The position numbers and the translations under genes are program-made. This document shows, one piece after another, positions 1-12,093 of a stretch of 64,000 bases of DNA. The number at the start of each line of letters is the position of its first letter. Within the stretch, counting starts at the first letter, position 1. This DNA comes from Craspedostauros australis (lineage: Eukaryota; Bacillariophyta; Bacillariophyceae; Mastogloiales; Achnanthaceae): positions 1 to 64,000 of the forward strand of contig JAMXDE010000024.1 of assembly GCA_026770025.1 (NCBI GenBank). Reading direction: 5' to 3'. Below the pieces are notes generated by a model. That model worked only from the letters and a program-made list of their open reading frames with translations, searched no databases and was not told the DNA's origin.

Positions 1-320
1 ACCCTAACCCTAACCCTAACCCTAACCCTAACCCTAACCCTAACCCTAACCCTAACCCTAACCCTAACCCTAACCCTAACCCTAACCCTAACCCTAACCC
101 TAACCCTAACCCTAACCCTAACCCTAACCCTAACCCTAACCCTAACCCTAACCCTAACCCTAACCCTAACCCTAACCCTAACCCTAACCCTAACCCTAAC
201 CCTAACCCTAACCCTAACCCTAACCCTAACCCTAACCCTAACCCTAACCCTAACCCTAACCCTAACCCTAACCCTGACCCTAACCCTAACCCTAACCCTA
301 ACCCTAACCCTAACCCTAAC
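1..320. repeat. Telomere, CCCTAA array (TTAGGG type)
   Basis: About 53 tandem CCCTAA units run without a break from the first base. One unit, at 272-277, reads CCCTGA. With the C-rich strand 5'->3' on +, the G-rich strand points left, so this is a left chromosome end and not an interstitial block. The array stops cleanly at 320, where the sequence TATCGCTAGAAGG begins. Confidence 0.98.
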
Positions 321-1701
321 TATCGCTAGAAGGTCCACAGGTGCAACCAATCAAACCCTAATGTACGAGGATTTAACACAGTGACGTACGACGGCCAGAC
401 CGAAGTTTGGGTCGATTGACGGACGAAGTACAGACGTTCGTATGGGCACGCAATACACACGGTCGAAGGACGGACGTTTTTGTATGGAAAATGTCGATGA
501 TCCGCAGCTCCCCGAAAGTGCGGACGAATGTTCAACATCCGCAACTCCCAAACAACACGAGATACTACGAGCCACGCGATACACCGTGTTAAACATGTAC
601 ACCATGCTACACCATGATGAACACATGTTGACGTGCATGTGTGTGTACACACGGACGCACCACGTCCATACGTACATGTCAACACCTCTACCATCTTCAT
701 TGGGCCTCTACAAGGTGAGATATTGATGATCAAAGTACTCAACATCAACCAGTACTTGTAATACACAGTGTCATGAACATGTAAGTACACACACACGTTC
801 ACCATGACCATACGCACGTGTGACATCAAGAACCACACTCTGAATCAACTTGGTGATGGAGATAGTGATGCATGAGTACAACACAAACAACATGTGATAA
901 CACGTGCAACCGTGTTAATGTGAGATGAACATGGTCAATGGCAGATGAACATCGTTAATGGCGGATGAACATCGTCAATGTGAGATGAACATGGTCAATG
1001 GCAGATGAACATGGTCAATGGCAAATGAACTATCTGTCAACATCAAATGAACTATTGTTAACACATTCCAACTACAGGAGGATGGCACAAGTCCCATGAA
1101 ATGGCTGACTTGTGGGGGAGGAGGGGGAAGTCAACACCATTCCAACTACAGGAGGATGGCACAAGTCCCATGAAATGGCTGACTTGTGGGGGAGGAGGGG
1201 GAAGTCAACACCATCAACTGTGATACTCACACATCCACGTGCTCACACACACACACACACTGCCACATGGTACAACCAGCCACAACACACAACAACACGT
1301 GAGACCGTGATGCAACAGTCAACACCAAATGAACTATCTGTCAACACCATTCCAACTACAGGAGGATGGCACAAGTCCCATGAAATGGCTGACTTGTGGG
1401 GGAGGAGGGGGAAGTCAACACCATCAACTGTGATACTCACACATCCACATGCTCACACACACACACACACTGCCACACAGTACAACCAGCCACAACACAC
1501 AACAACATGTGAAACCACGATGCAACAGTCAACACACAATGAACCAACGATATCACCCGAAACAGTGTACCTACCACCAAACGAGTTGCACAGGAGTGCA
1601 ATAATCATGCTTCAACACGGTTTCCACACAGATCAGTCTACAGTGATGGAATCTAGATATACCACTATAGGGGGCTACTTCCAGTTTTGTTAAACCCTAA
1701 C
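321..1701. repeat. Subtelomeric segment A, copy 1
   Basis: This block is repeated almost base for base at 8420-9779. It has three parts. Roughly 340-900 is sequence that is unique except for the second copy. About 910-1040 is a run of ~20-bp units of the form GAACATSGTCAATGGCAGAT. About 1060-1560 holds a ~70-bp unit (starting TTCCAACTACAGGAGGATGG) present three times, mixed with short CA runs. It ends in AAACCCTAACCC, a telomere-like motif. Open frames here come from the repeats and show no protein domain. Confidence 0.9.
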
Positions 1702-2248
1702 CCGACGTCACATACACACGCCCCATGGCACGCACAATATACCACATGCATACCACATCTGGCCAGCAACTCCACAATGTTCAGTTTCATACTCAAAAGA
1801 TGGACCATGATGGATCATGATGGACCATGATGGATCACAACTCACATGCTTGCTGATACTTCCGGCCACTCTCACCACACCACCAACTGTGATGCTCGCA
1901 CTTTCAACATCGCATACACACACCCAATGGCACACATGACATGCCACATCCATATCACATGTGGCCAACAAGCCCATGGTGTTCATTGTTACACTCAAAT
2001 GTGGATCATGATGGATCATGATGGATCATGATGGATGATGGATCACAATATCTCACACATGCAGCCACTTCCAGCCCAACTCACAACAACACCAGCTGCA
2101 ATACTCGCACATCTCACAACATTCACACATGCCCCATGGCATGCATGACACGCCGCATCCACATCACATGCAGCCAGCAACTCCATGATGGTCATTGTTG
2201 TTACCTTCACACTCAAAAGATTAGATTGAGCAAGGTGGATCACAAAAA
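1702..2248. repeat. Subtelomeric ~190-bp satellite, short array
   Basis: About three diverged units. Each carries the same landmarks in order: CACGCCCCATGGCACGCA, a run like CACATCCATATCACATG, GGCCAGCAACTCCA, a TCAAAGATGGACC box, several TGATGGATCATGATGGACC-type sub-repeats, then ACTTCCGGCCACTCTCAC. The same unit forms the longer array at 4630-6338. No coding or RNA signal is seen. Confidence 0.85.
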
Positions 2249-2285
2249 CCTAACACCCTAACACCCTAACACCCTAACACCCTAG
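2249..2285. repeat. Telomere-like CACCCTAA run
   Basis: Four to five copies of the 9-mer ACACCCTAA, a telomere unit with an extra ACA, lie exactly between the satellite array and segment C. A shorter version occurs at about 6242-6258, just before the solo LTR. Confidence 0.85.
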
Positions 2286-2286
2286 C

Positions 2287-3593
2287 ATTTCACACTTGCA
2301 CCCATTTGCAGCTTCTCTCTCAACACCTCCAACTTCAATAATCATACATCTCACAACGTTTACACATGACCCATGGCATGCGCGATACTCTGCAACCATA
2401 TCACATGCAGCTGGCAACTTCATGATGTTCATTATCAGGCTCAAAGATGGACCATGTTGGATCACAATATTTCACACTTGCAGTCACTTGCAGTCACTTC
2501 CAGCCCCTCACTCACTGGCCAACACGCACACACAGACAGTGCACACAGTACACAAACACTGATCACATGGTTCCCTACAAACTTGAATGGCCAAATCACA
2601 ATACAGTGCCCATACACTGCCCATAAACTGCCCATACAGTGCTCACATACTGCTCACACACTGCTCACAACGAGGAAATGCACGAAAACCCAAGATACAG
2701 CATCACTAATAACCCCTAACCCTCAATACACGAGTAGCAAAGGCACACAGGACACACAAGGCATGCACAGAGACAAGGCCATGGCACAACATGTCACCAA
2801 CTGCTCACTACATGCCCATGCACGATAACAAAATGCACAAAACCAAAGCAATTTCCAGGACCCATCATACACTAAATCACTGCTCACTGCAGGCCAAAGC
2901 ACAATAATCCAGGACACAAAAGCATCACCCTAACACTTGACAGCACCAATCATACATCAAGACACAGCTCACTACACCCCAATGCACAACAACCCCAGAA
3001 AGAATGTTGCTAATAGCCCCCAACACACTGGCAGCAAAAACACGCACACACAAGCGCCCGAACAATGCCCACAAAGCCAAAACTCGATCACACAACATGC
3101 CAATGCACCATAACCCACAATACAAGGACGTTACCACACCCAAGACACACATGAGCAGCAATGGTACACACTACACACTACACACTACACACTACACACT
3201 ACACACTACACACTACACACTACACACTACACACAACGAACGATGGAGAGACCAATCACTGTACACACACACACACACACACCCAAACGGACGAAGGGCA
3301 GACCGATTAACCACACTCCAATACACTACGGACGACGTACGGACGTTAATGTACACCTAATGTCCATTTACCGCAACTCCCAAATGTACCACCCAATGTC
3401 CATGTCCCACACCTCCCAAAATACCCCTAATCAACCCAAAATAATGACAAACTTCAACACCACACAGCTCGCTCAATATCCACCCGTTGACAAAAGCGAG
3501 CGTCAATAAACATGCCCAAGAGCCCGCTCCAAACCACCAACAACCAAAAAGCCAAAAATATCAACCTTGACTTTCACAGGTTCCGGCTTTTAT
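2287..3593. repeat. Subtelomeric segment C, copy 1
   Basis: Repeated at 7130-8404 with small differences. It holds CACTTGCAGTCACTTCCAG repeats, CCCATACACTG repeats near 2600-2660, a nine-base ACACTACAC microsatellite at about 3162-3234 and a short CA run near 3263. It ends with GGTTCCGGCTTTTATAAA, which abuts telomeric repeats in both copies. No gene is recognised. Confidence 0.88.
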
Positions 3594-3610
3594 AAACCCT
3601 AACCCTAACA
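3594..3610. repeat. Interstitial telomere motif
   Basis: AAACCCTAACCCTAACA directly follows the conserved TTCCGGCTTTTATA end of segment C. The second segment C ends with the same motif at 8405, so the motif marks a recurring joint. Confidence 0.85.
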
Positions 3611-4095
3611 GGCACAACGCACGTTGGCCAATATCTATTCCTATACCCCACCCCCAACCACCCAACTAACTGCTGCAAGTATTGCTCACCCAACCCTTGA
3701 TACAAATTCATCACCCATTAACCCTTGCTACAGATTCATCACCCATTAAAACCCTAGCCCTTGATACATATTCATCACATACTAACCCTAACGATACAAA
3801 TTCAGAACACCCTAACACCCTAACCCTTACCATCACTCACCATACCACACATATAGGCCAAAATATATTCCTATGCCCCACCCCCAACCATGCAACTAAC
3901 TCCTGAAAGTATCGCCCAACCTAACCCTTGATACAAATTCGTCACAGCAACCCTTGATACAAATTCATAACACCCTGACCCTTACCATCACTCACAGCAC
4001 AACCAAAATTAGCAGATATCTATTCCTAAACCCCACCCCCAACCGCGCAACTAACTCCTAAAAGTATCGCCCAACCTAACCCTTGATACAAATTC
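3611..4095. repeat. Degenerate telomere-related tandem repeat
   Basis: Irregular units combine a telomere-like CCCTAACCCTT with GATACAAATTCATCAC, and a longer unit contains CCTATACCCCACCCCCAACCA, each seen several times. The block grades into the hexamer tract that follows. No coding signal. Confidence 0.8.
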
Positions 4096-4520
4096 ATCAC
4101 ACTAACACTAACACTCACACTAACACTCACACTCACACTCACACTTACACTAACACTCACACTCACACTCACACTCACACTCACACTCACACTCACACTC
4201 ACACTCACACTCACACTTACACTCACACTAATACTCACACTCACACTCACACTCACACTAACACTCACACTCACACTACACACTCACACTCACACTCACA
4301 CTCACACTCACACTACACACTCACACTACACACTACACACTACACACTCACACTAACACTCACACTAACACTCACACTAACACTCACACTAACACTCACA
4401 CTAACACTAACACTCACACTCACACTCACACTAACACTCACACTCACACTCACACTCACACTCACACTCACACTCACACTAACACTAACACTCACACTAA
4501 CACTCACACACACACACACA
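4096..4520. repeat. Hexanucleotide tract CACTCA/CACTAA
   Basis: About 70 units of six bases, mostly CACTCA with scattered CACTAA and a few CACTACA joints, ending in a pure CA run. The period equals the telomere period and CACTAA is two changes from CCCTAA. Open frames on both strands (Thr-His/Thr-Leu on +, Ser-Val on -) are artefacts of the period. Confidence 0.93.
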
Positions 4521-4629
4521 TTCGAGGCACCTATCGCACTCTCCACACACAGTTGGAACACACTGTGGAATGGCTGACACCCTATCAATACAATTCCATT
4601 AGCCATACACAACTCACACACCCAAAATG

Positions 4630-6338
4630 GAATGCACAGCAACTGCCATCACTCACCACACAGCATCCACTTGCAGTCACTTGCAGTCACTTCCAGCTTC
4701 TCTCTCTCTCTCAACACCTCTGATTGCAGTAGTCACACATCCAGCGACGCCAGGAGGCGTCCCACACCACATATGACATGGCAGAAGCGTGGCACATGTG
4801 GTCAGCAACTCCATGATGCTCATTGTTACTGTCACACTCAAAGATGGATCATGATGGACCATGATGGATCACAAAATCACATGCTTGCAGATACTTCCAG
4901 CCACTCTCACAAGACGATCAACTGCAATAATTGCGCATCCAACATCACTCGCACATGCCCCAATGGCACGCACAATACACCACATCTGTATCACATCTGG
5001 CCAGCAACGACATGATGCCCATTGTCACATTCAACGATGGATCATGATGGACCATGATGGATCGCAAAACCTCAAACTTGCTGATACTTCCGGCCACTCT
5101 CACAAGATGATCAACTACAATATTTCACACATCCCACAACGTTCGCACACGTCACATGGAACGCATGACATGCCACATCCATATCACATGCGGTCGGCAA
5201 CTACAAGATGCTCATTGTAAGACTCAAAGATGGACCATGATGGATCACAAAATCTCAAACTTTGCTGATACTTCCGGTCCCCCCTCACAACACCATCAAC
5301 AACGATACCCGCACATCTCACAACGCCCACACATGTTACATAGCAAGCACAATACGTCACATCCGTATCACTTATGGCTGGCAACGCCTTGATGCTCGTT
5401 GACATGCTCAAATGTGGATCATGGTGGAGCATGAATTCTCAAACTTTGCTGATACTTCCGGTCCCTCTCACAACACCATCAGCTGCGATACTCGCACATC
5501 CCACAACGCTCACACACGCCCCATGACACGTACAATACACAATACACAATACACCACATCCATATCACATGCAGTTGGCAACGACATGATGCTCGTTGTC
5601 ACTGTAACAGTAACACTCAAAGATGAACCAAGATGGCTCACAAAATCACATGCTTGCAGATACAATGCTTCCAGCCACTCTCACAACACAATCAACTGCA
5701 ATAATCGCACATGCAACATTGCTCACACACGCCCCATGGCACGCACAATACACCACATCCGTATCACATGCGGTTGGCAACTCCATGATACTCGTTGTTA
5801 CCTTCACACTCAAAGGCAGATCATGGTGGAGCACAATTTCTCACACATGCTGTCATTTACGGTCTCTCTGCAAACACCATCTCATGCAATGTATCACACA
5901 TTCAACATTGTCTATTGTATGCACACGCTCCATAGCTATAGCACATACAACATACAATGTACAATACACCACATCCGTATCACATGTGGCCGGCAACTCC
6001 ACAATGTTCAGTTTCGCACTCGAAAGATGGACCATGATGGATCACACAATCTCAAATTTTGCAGATGCTTCCGGCCCAACTCACAACAACACCAACTGCA
6101 ATACTCGCACATCTCACAACATTCACACATGCCCCATGGCACGCATGACACACCACATCCACATCACATGCAGCCAGCAACTCCATGATGGTCATTGTTA
6201 CCTTCACACTCAAAGATTAGATTGAGCAAGGTGGATCACAAAACCCTAACACCCTAGCATTTCACACTTGCAGTCATTTCCGGCTTCTCTCTCAACACCT
6301 CCAACTTCAATAATCGCACATCTCACAACGTTCACACA
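4630..6338. repeat. Subtelomeric ~190-bp satellite, long array
   Basis: Roughly eight to nine diverged copies of the satellite at 1702-2248, in the same order and orientation, with local expansions of GATGGACCATGATGGATCA. Units have drifted by substitutions and small indels, so the array is not recently homogenised. A solo LTR interrupts it at 6339. Confidence 0.87.
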
Positions 6339-7129
6339 TGTCGAGATGTACATGTGAGTATATATCAAGATGTACGTGTATATGTGCATCGTTCACCCGC
6401 TATTCTCTCATACGCACTTGGACGGTATAACTATACTCGTGTCGATAGTATGCTGTGATTCGTCAGAATTACAGGGGAAATGGAACACACAAAAAGGGGC
6501 AAGATTTCTGGAGGAAATTTGCAAATAACGATTTCTGGAAGAATCAGAAAATCGTCCGTCCATGCATCAATGGTACCAAGAGAATCTCGAGGTACTTCCC
6601 AACTAAACCTCAGATGACGATATCATCTGACAGACTACTGCATCACCAATGGAACGTGACATCTGGAGAGCAGAAGGACGCCTACTGACGTCGACAGGAT
6701 GTCAACATGTCACCACGTCGACAGCTGTCTCCAAGTCAGAGCAGGAGGCGAAGATACGATGACCCATGAAGATCATGGATACTGAAGGTGAACTTCAAAT
6801 GGTAAGTACTCATGGAGTAGAAGCCAGTACTGAATGAACAGAGTGTCGAATGCGGAGTACGCATCGAACACGAAGCATCGTGTAGCACGAGCACACGATG
6901 TTGAGAGAGAGAGAGAGAATACAGAGAGGAGCGAGAGAGGATCTCGCGTACCGACTCATAGTCGGAGACCGAATCTACGAAACAGATTGAAGCGCCGAGA
7001 GCATCGGGCAAGAGAACGAACGGACACCGAGAGTATCGGAGTGCCAACGTAATGAAATAGCAAACGAACGACTATCAACCAATACCATCTTCCACGATCG
7101 TAGGTTACCGTGAGCGGAACTTGCCAACA
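6339..7129 (+). mobile_element. Solo LTR, same family as copia element 1
   Basis: Begins TGTCGAGATGTACATGTGAG and ends CTTGCCAACA, matching the LTRs of the whole copia element at 26394-34257 over its full length (791 versus 797 bp, few differences). CACACA lies on both sides, consistent with a target duplication in the satellite. No internal element sequence remains, so the copy was probably reduced by LTR-LTR recombination. Confidence 0.93.
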
Positions 7130-8404
7130 CACACATGCCCCATGGCACGTACAATACTCCACAACCATATCACATGCAGCTGGCAACTTCATGATGTTCA
7201 TTATCAGACTCAAAGATGGACCATGTTGAATCACAATATTTCACACTTGCAGTCACTTGCAGTCACTTCCAGTCACTTGCAGTCACTTCCAGCCCCTCAC
7301 TCACTGGCCAACACGCACACACAGACGGTGCACACAGTGCACACACACTGATCACACAGTTCCCTACAAGCTTGAATGGCCAAATCACAACACAGTGCCC
7401 ATACGCTGCTCACACACTGCTCACAACAAGGAAATGCATGAAAAACCCAACATACAACATCACTCATAACCCCTAACCCTCCATACACGAGTAGCAAAGG
7501 CACACAAGGCATGCAAGGCACGCAAGGCATGCACAGAGACAAGGCCATGGCACAACATGTCACCAACTGCTCACTACACACCCATGTATGATAACCCAAA
7601 GTACAATAAAACCAGGGCAATTTCCAGCACCCATCATACACTAAGACACTGCTCACTGCAGGCCAAAGCACGATAATCCAGGACACAAAAGCATCACCCT
7701 AACAATTGACAGCACCAATCATACATCAAGACACAACTCACTACACCACAATGCACAACAACCCAAAAAGAATGTTGCTCATAGCCCCCAACACACTGGC
7801 AGCAAAGACATGCACACACAAGTGCCCGAACAATGCCCACAAAGCCAAAACTTGATCACACAACACACTAATGCACCATAACCCACAATACAAGGACGTT
7901 ACTACACCCAAGACACACATGAGCAGCAATGGCATACACACTCACAGTCACACAGTCACACAGTCACACAGTCACACAGTCACAGCGAACAACGTACAAC
8001 GACTGAACACACACTACACAACACAGACTACACACTCACATTCACAACGAACGATGGACAGACCAATGACTGTACACACACACACACACACCCAAACGGA
8101 CGAAGGGCAGACCGATTAACCGCAACCCAATCCACTACGGACGACGTACGGACGCTAATGTACCACCCAATTCACCATTTCCCGCAACTCCCAAATGTAC
8201 CACCCAATGTCCATGTCCCACGCCTCCCAAAATACCCCTAACAACACCAAAATAGTGACAAACTTCAACACCCCCCAGCTCGCTCAATATCCACCCGTTG
8301 ACAAAAGCGAGCGTCAATAAACGTGCCCAAGAGCCCGTTCCAAACCACCAACCACCAAAAAGCCAAAAATAAAAACGAATTATTGTTCAGGTTCCGGCTT
8401 TTAT
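7130..8404. repeat. Subtelomeric segment C, copy 2
   Basis: Second copy of 2287-3593. Local differences include extra GCATGCAAGGCACGC repeats near 7510 and a CACAGTCA array at about 7940-7985 replacing the ACACTACAC array of copy 1. Ends in the same TTCCGGCTTTTATAAA sequence. Confidence 0.88.
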
Positions 8405-8419
8405 AAACCCTAACCCTAG
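8405..8419. repeat. Interstitial telomere motif
   Basis: AAACCCTAACCCTAG separates segment C copy 2 from segment A copy 2. The terminal telomere stands in the same position relative to segment A copy 1. Confidence 0.85.
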
Positions 8420-9779
8420 CTGTAGCCGCAGTAGTGTCCGCAGGCGCAACCAATCAAACCCTAATGTACGAGGATTTAACACGGTGACGTACGACGGCCA
8501 GACCGAAGTTTGGGTCGATTGACGGACGACGTACAGACGTTTGAATGGGCACGCAGTAAACACGGTCGAAGGACGGACGTTTTTGTATGGAAAATGTCGA
8601 TGATCCGCAACTCCCCGAAAGTACAGATCAATGTGCAACATCCGCAACTCCCAACCAACACGAGATACTACGAGCCACGCGATACACCGTGTTAAACATG
8701 TACACCATGCTACACCATGATGAACACATGTTCACGTACATCTTTCTGTACACACACACGCACCACGTCCATACCTACACGTCAACTTGTCTAGCATCTT
8801 CAACGGACCTCTACAACGTGAGATATAGATGATGAAAGTACCCAACATCAACCAGTACTTGCAATACACAGTGTCATGTACATGTAAGCACACACACATG
8901 TTCACCATGAACGTACACACGTGTGACCTCAAGAACCACACTCTGAATCAACTTGGTGATGGAGATAGTGATGCATGAGTACAACACAAACAACATGTGA
9001 TAACACGTGCAACCATGTTAATGTGAGATGAACATCGTCAATGTGCGATGAACATTGTCAATGGCAGATGAACATCGTCAATGGCAAATGAACTATCTGT
9101 CAACATCAAATGAACTATCTGTCAACATCAAATGAACTATTGTTAACACATTCCAACTACAGGAGGATGGCACAAGTCCCATGAAATGGCTGACTTGTGG
9201 GGGAGGAGGGGGAAACCATCAACTGTGATACTCACACGTCCACGTGCTCACACACACACACACACTGCCACATGGTACAACCAGCCACAACACACAACAA
9301 CACGTGAGACCGTGATGCAACAGTCAACACACAATGAACTATCTGTCAACACCATTCCAACTACAGGAGGATGGCACAAGTCCCATGAAATGGCTGACTT
9401 GTGGGGGAGGAGGGGGAAGTCAACACCATTCCAACTACTGGAGGATGGCACAAGTCCCATGAAATGGCTGACTTGTGGGGGAAGAGGGGGAAGTCAACAC
9501 CATCAACTGTGATACTCACACATCCACGTGCTCACACACACACACACACTGCCACACCGTACAACCAGCCACAACACACAACAACACGTGAGACCGTGAT
9601 GCAACAGTCAACACACAATGAACCAACATTATCACGTGAAACAGCGTACCTACCACCAATTGAGTTGCACAAGAGTGCAATAATGATGCTTCAACACGGT
9701 TTTCACACAGATCAGTCTACGTTGATGGAATCTAGATGTACCACTATAGGGGGCTACTTCCAGTGTTGTCAAACCCTAA
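8420..9779. repeat. Subtelomeric segment A, copy 2
   Basis: Second copy of 321-1701, in the same orientation. The GAACATSGTCAATGG array near 9020-9100 and the ~70-bp GGAGGATGGCACAAG units near 9150-9480 differ in number and phase from copy 1. Ends in AAACCCTAAC. Directly after it, sequence with a coding look begins. Confidence 0.9.
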
Positions 9780-9780
9780 C

Positions 9781-9891
9781 AACGAGGACATGGCTTACCT
9801 TGACGTCATGGGAGACTGCGGAAAGATCACTGCTTCAGACTTGTGGATCGCTGCGTGTGCTGGAAGCGGCATTCCATTCTGGGTGATGTGA
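9781..9891 (+). pseudogene. Coding-like remnant at the subtelomere joint
   Basis: Starting immediately after the telomere-like joint, one frame reads NEDMAYLDVMGDCGK, then ITASDLWIAACAGSGIPFW, then a stop within a GTGATG context that could have been a 5' splice site. Residue use is protein-like and the codons avoid low-complexity bias. No family is recognised. It may be part of the same broken gene as 12505-12648, beyond the LTR cluster; that is inference. Too short for certainty. Confidence 0.4.
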
Positions 9892-10528
9892 ATGTGGATG
9901 GATGAATGAATGAATGAATAAGTCTGCGATGACAGGCAGTGACAACTTCGTGACAAGTTTGTGGGAAGTACCTGCCATGATGCACGTGTCCATATGCTGC
10001 GAAGTATGCCAACGAGGATGGACAAGCTGCGGCTCTGACTTTTTCTGATGTGCCTTCGACGAAAGGAGAGGTCTCTTTGTTGGGCCGCCCTCCTCAGCTT
10101 CCTTCAATCGAATGGAAGAGCATGCAGCTGTGGTGTCAACTTCCTCTCTCTGCATCATGCGCGGCCATGTTTCTGCTTCTGCATTGCTGTGTTGCTGCCA
10201 GTGCCACTTCCATTACCATTGCATTTGTCCGTTTTTGTCCATGGAATAAATAGCTGCAAAGAAGCTTGGACAAGCCATTGGTTGCTCATCTTGTCTCAAC
10301 TGCTGATGCCAGAATTGTGGGTGGTGTTGTCTGCTGCCTTGATGTGGGACCTCTCTTTCCTCAGTACGTCTTGCATCTTACATTTTGCATGTGGCTTGGT
10401 GTGGAGCCCTTCGTTGTGGCAGGACAGACTCACACCTAGTGCTAGTGTTCGTGTAGAGACGTGGAGTGTTGTGGAGTTTGATAGATTTTGTTTGAGTTCA
10501 ATGGGTTGTGCTGTGTCGCAGCAGAGAG
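9892..10528. other. Unassigned region before the LTR cluster
   Basis: No convincing gene. There is a short GAAT repeat near 9900-9920. A Cys-rich open stretch of about 170 codons on + (10048-10569) runs into LTR sequence and has no recognisable domain, so I do not call it. Could hold introns or further decayed exons of the gene represented at 9781. Confidence 0.4.
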
Positions 10529-12093
10529 TGTATTGGAAATGCAGAGTTATAGTTAGTACTTTAATCTAATCTGCTGTTAGAAACTGTGCCGTTTTGGAAC
10601 CATGAGGTCAATCTCACTTTCTCTTCCAATTTCATTTTCATAGCAGGCATTTGTTGCAGTAGCATCACTTGGTGTCTCTGTGTTCCCAGGTGCTTCTCTC
10701 TACATTCATCATGCTCTGTTCTTGCTTCCTTATCTTGGCATCTTCGTTGTTTGCCTCTGCATGTTCATAGCCATCTACGTTTGCATGGTAGGAATCCGCA
10801 GTCCTGTGTGCTTGTCTGTCATATAATTCGATCCTTGATTCCGTGACACCTCATCTCACAATTGGTGTCATCCTTGGTGATGTTCCAAACCTGCAGTTGT
10901 TCTGATCCTTTCTGATGTTGGCCACCTGTGGCATGTCTTGTCTGTAGGAGGGGCGCGTGCTGCTCTCCGGAGGGGGTGCGTCACTTGCCCATTGCCCTGC
11001 TGTCTGTTCTGACTGACATCGCTGTCTGCATGGTTGCCATGATTGGTTTGATATCGGGACCTCCTGATCCACTTATGGTAGGGAGCCACATTGCCAGAGG
11101 ACAGACAACCCTTCTTGTGGTAGGTCTGTGTTGGAAATCTGGGGTGATGGTAGTAGACTAATCTGGTATCAATCTGTACCATTTTAGAACTGTGAGCACA
11201 ACATGCTTATCTCCTTTCGATTCCAATTCCATAGCAAGCATGATCTGCAGTAGCAGCCCATGATCACGCTCTCGTGCATGGCTACTTTCATCTGCATCCT
11301 CATCTTGCATTCACATTGGTTCATCGCCTGCTTTTCTTGATGTTGGTGAGCACCTACATTTGTCTGGTTCATACTCGTAGACCAGTAGGTACCTCACCCC
11401 TGGTCTCATGTCAGCTCACTGGTCCCACTTCGGTTTCATGCTATCGTGCCCTTCTTCTGGTCATCTCAATGGTTACTTTCTGCATCTCAGGGATTTATCG
11501 TCACTTCGATTGTGGTCTTGGGCGATTAGGGATCGCCTCCGTTTGGCTTTCTCACCTACGGTTCTCAAGGACGCGTCGACTTGTTCAGGTATATTGGTTG
11601 TCGCACTCATTCTATTCACTCATGGGCTGATGTATTGTTGTTGACATAGATCTCTTGGTTCCCAACTGTTATTGGGACATGGCCAAGTAGGCCACTGGAT
11701 GAGGGTGCTTGGATGTCGCAAAAGACAGGTAAGGCCATTGGGCTGTCCAAGTGCAACTGGTCGATTGCTGTGTTGCGGTTTGTCTGGAGGATACTATTGG
11801 GAGTTGCGGTAATCATGGGTATCTTCGTACATAATACCATCGTGATTCCAGTCAGTCCCGATGGGAGCTGCGGTAATACACGGTATCTTGGCAAAGTCGT
11901 ACCCCCGATTCCTGACAGGTCTGGTGTCAATCACGCTCGTGTCCTTAATCATAGCCGTAATGACATGGTATTCAAAGGTGTGGCGAATAGTCTCCAAACA
12001 TGTGACGAATAATATTCAAAGGTGTGGCAAATAATGTTGGGAGGTGTGGCAATCATGGATATTCCAACAAAGTCGTACCCTCGATTCCTAACA
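10529..12093 (-). mobile_element. Inverted copia-type solo LTR, split by another LTR
   Basis: Read on the minus strand it begins TGTTAGGAATCGAGGGTACG (12093) and ends in a variant of ATTTCCAACA (10529). It matches the solo LTRs at 15349-16095 and 47593-48338, including the AACATTATT...GTCACA region and the GATCAGGAGGTCCCGATA region. The match is broken between 11123 and 11923 by the LTR described next. Old and diverged. Confidence 0.82.
11129..11917 (-). mobile_element. Inverted solo LTR nested inside another LTR
   Basis: Read on the minus strand it starts TGTCAGGAATCGGGGGTACG and ends CCCCAGATTTCCAACA. GGTCTG lies on both sides (11123-11128 and 11918-11923), a clear target duplication, and the host LTR resumes after it. 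So this copy is younger than the LTR spanning 10529-12093. Confidence 0.85.

Noticed and set aside
915-1040. Spaced repeat that might suggest a CRISPR array
   Set aside because: Units are contiguous ~20-bp tandem repeats with no unique spacers, in a eukaryotic subtelomere.
4026-4642. Long Ser-Val and Thr-His/Thr-Leu open frames on both strands
   Set aside because: They only reflect the six-base period of the CACTCA tract, with no protein-like sequence.
10048-10569. 173-codon Cys/Leu-rich frame
   Set aside because: Runs into an inverted LTR and has no domain; composition follows the base content.
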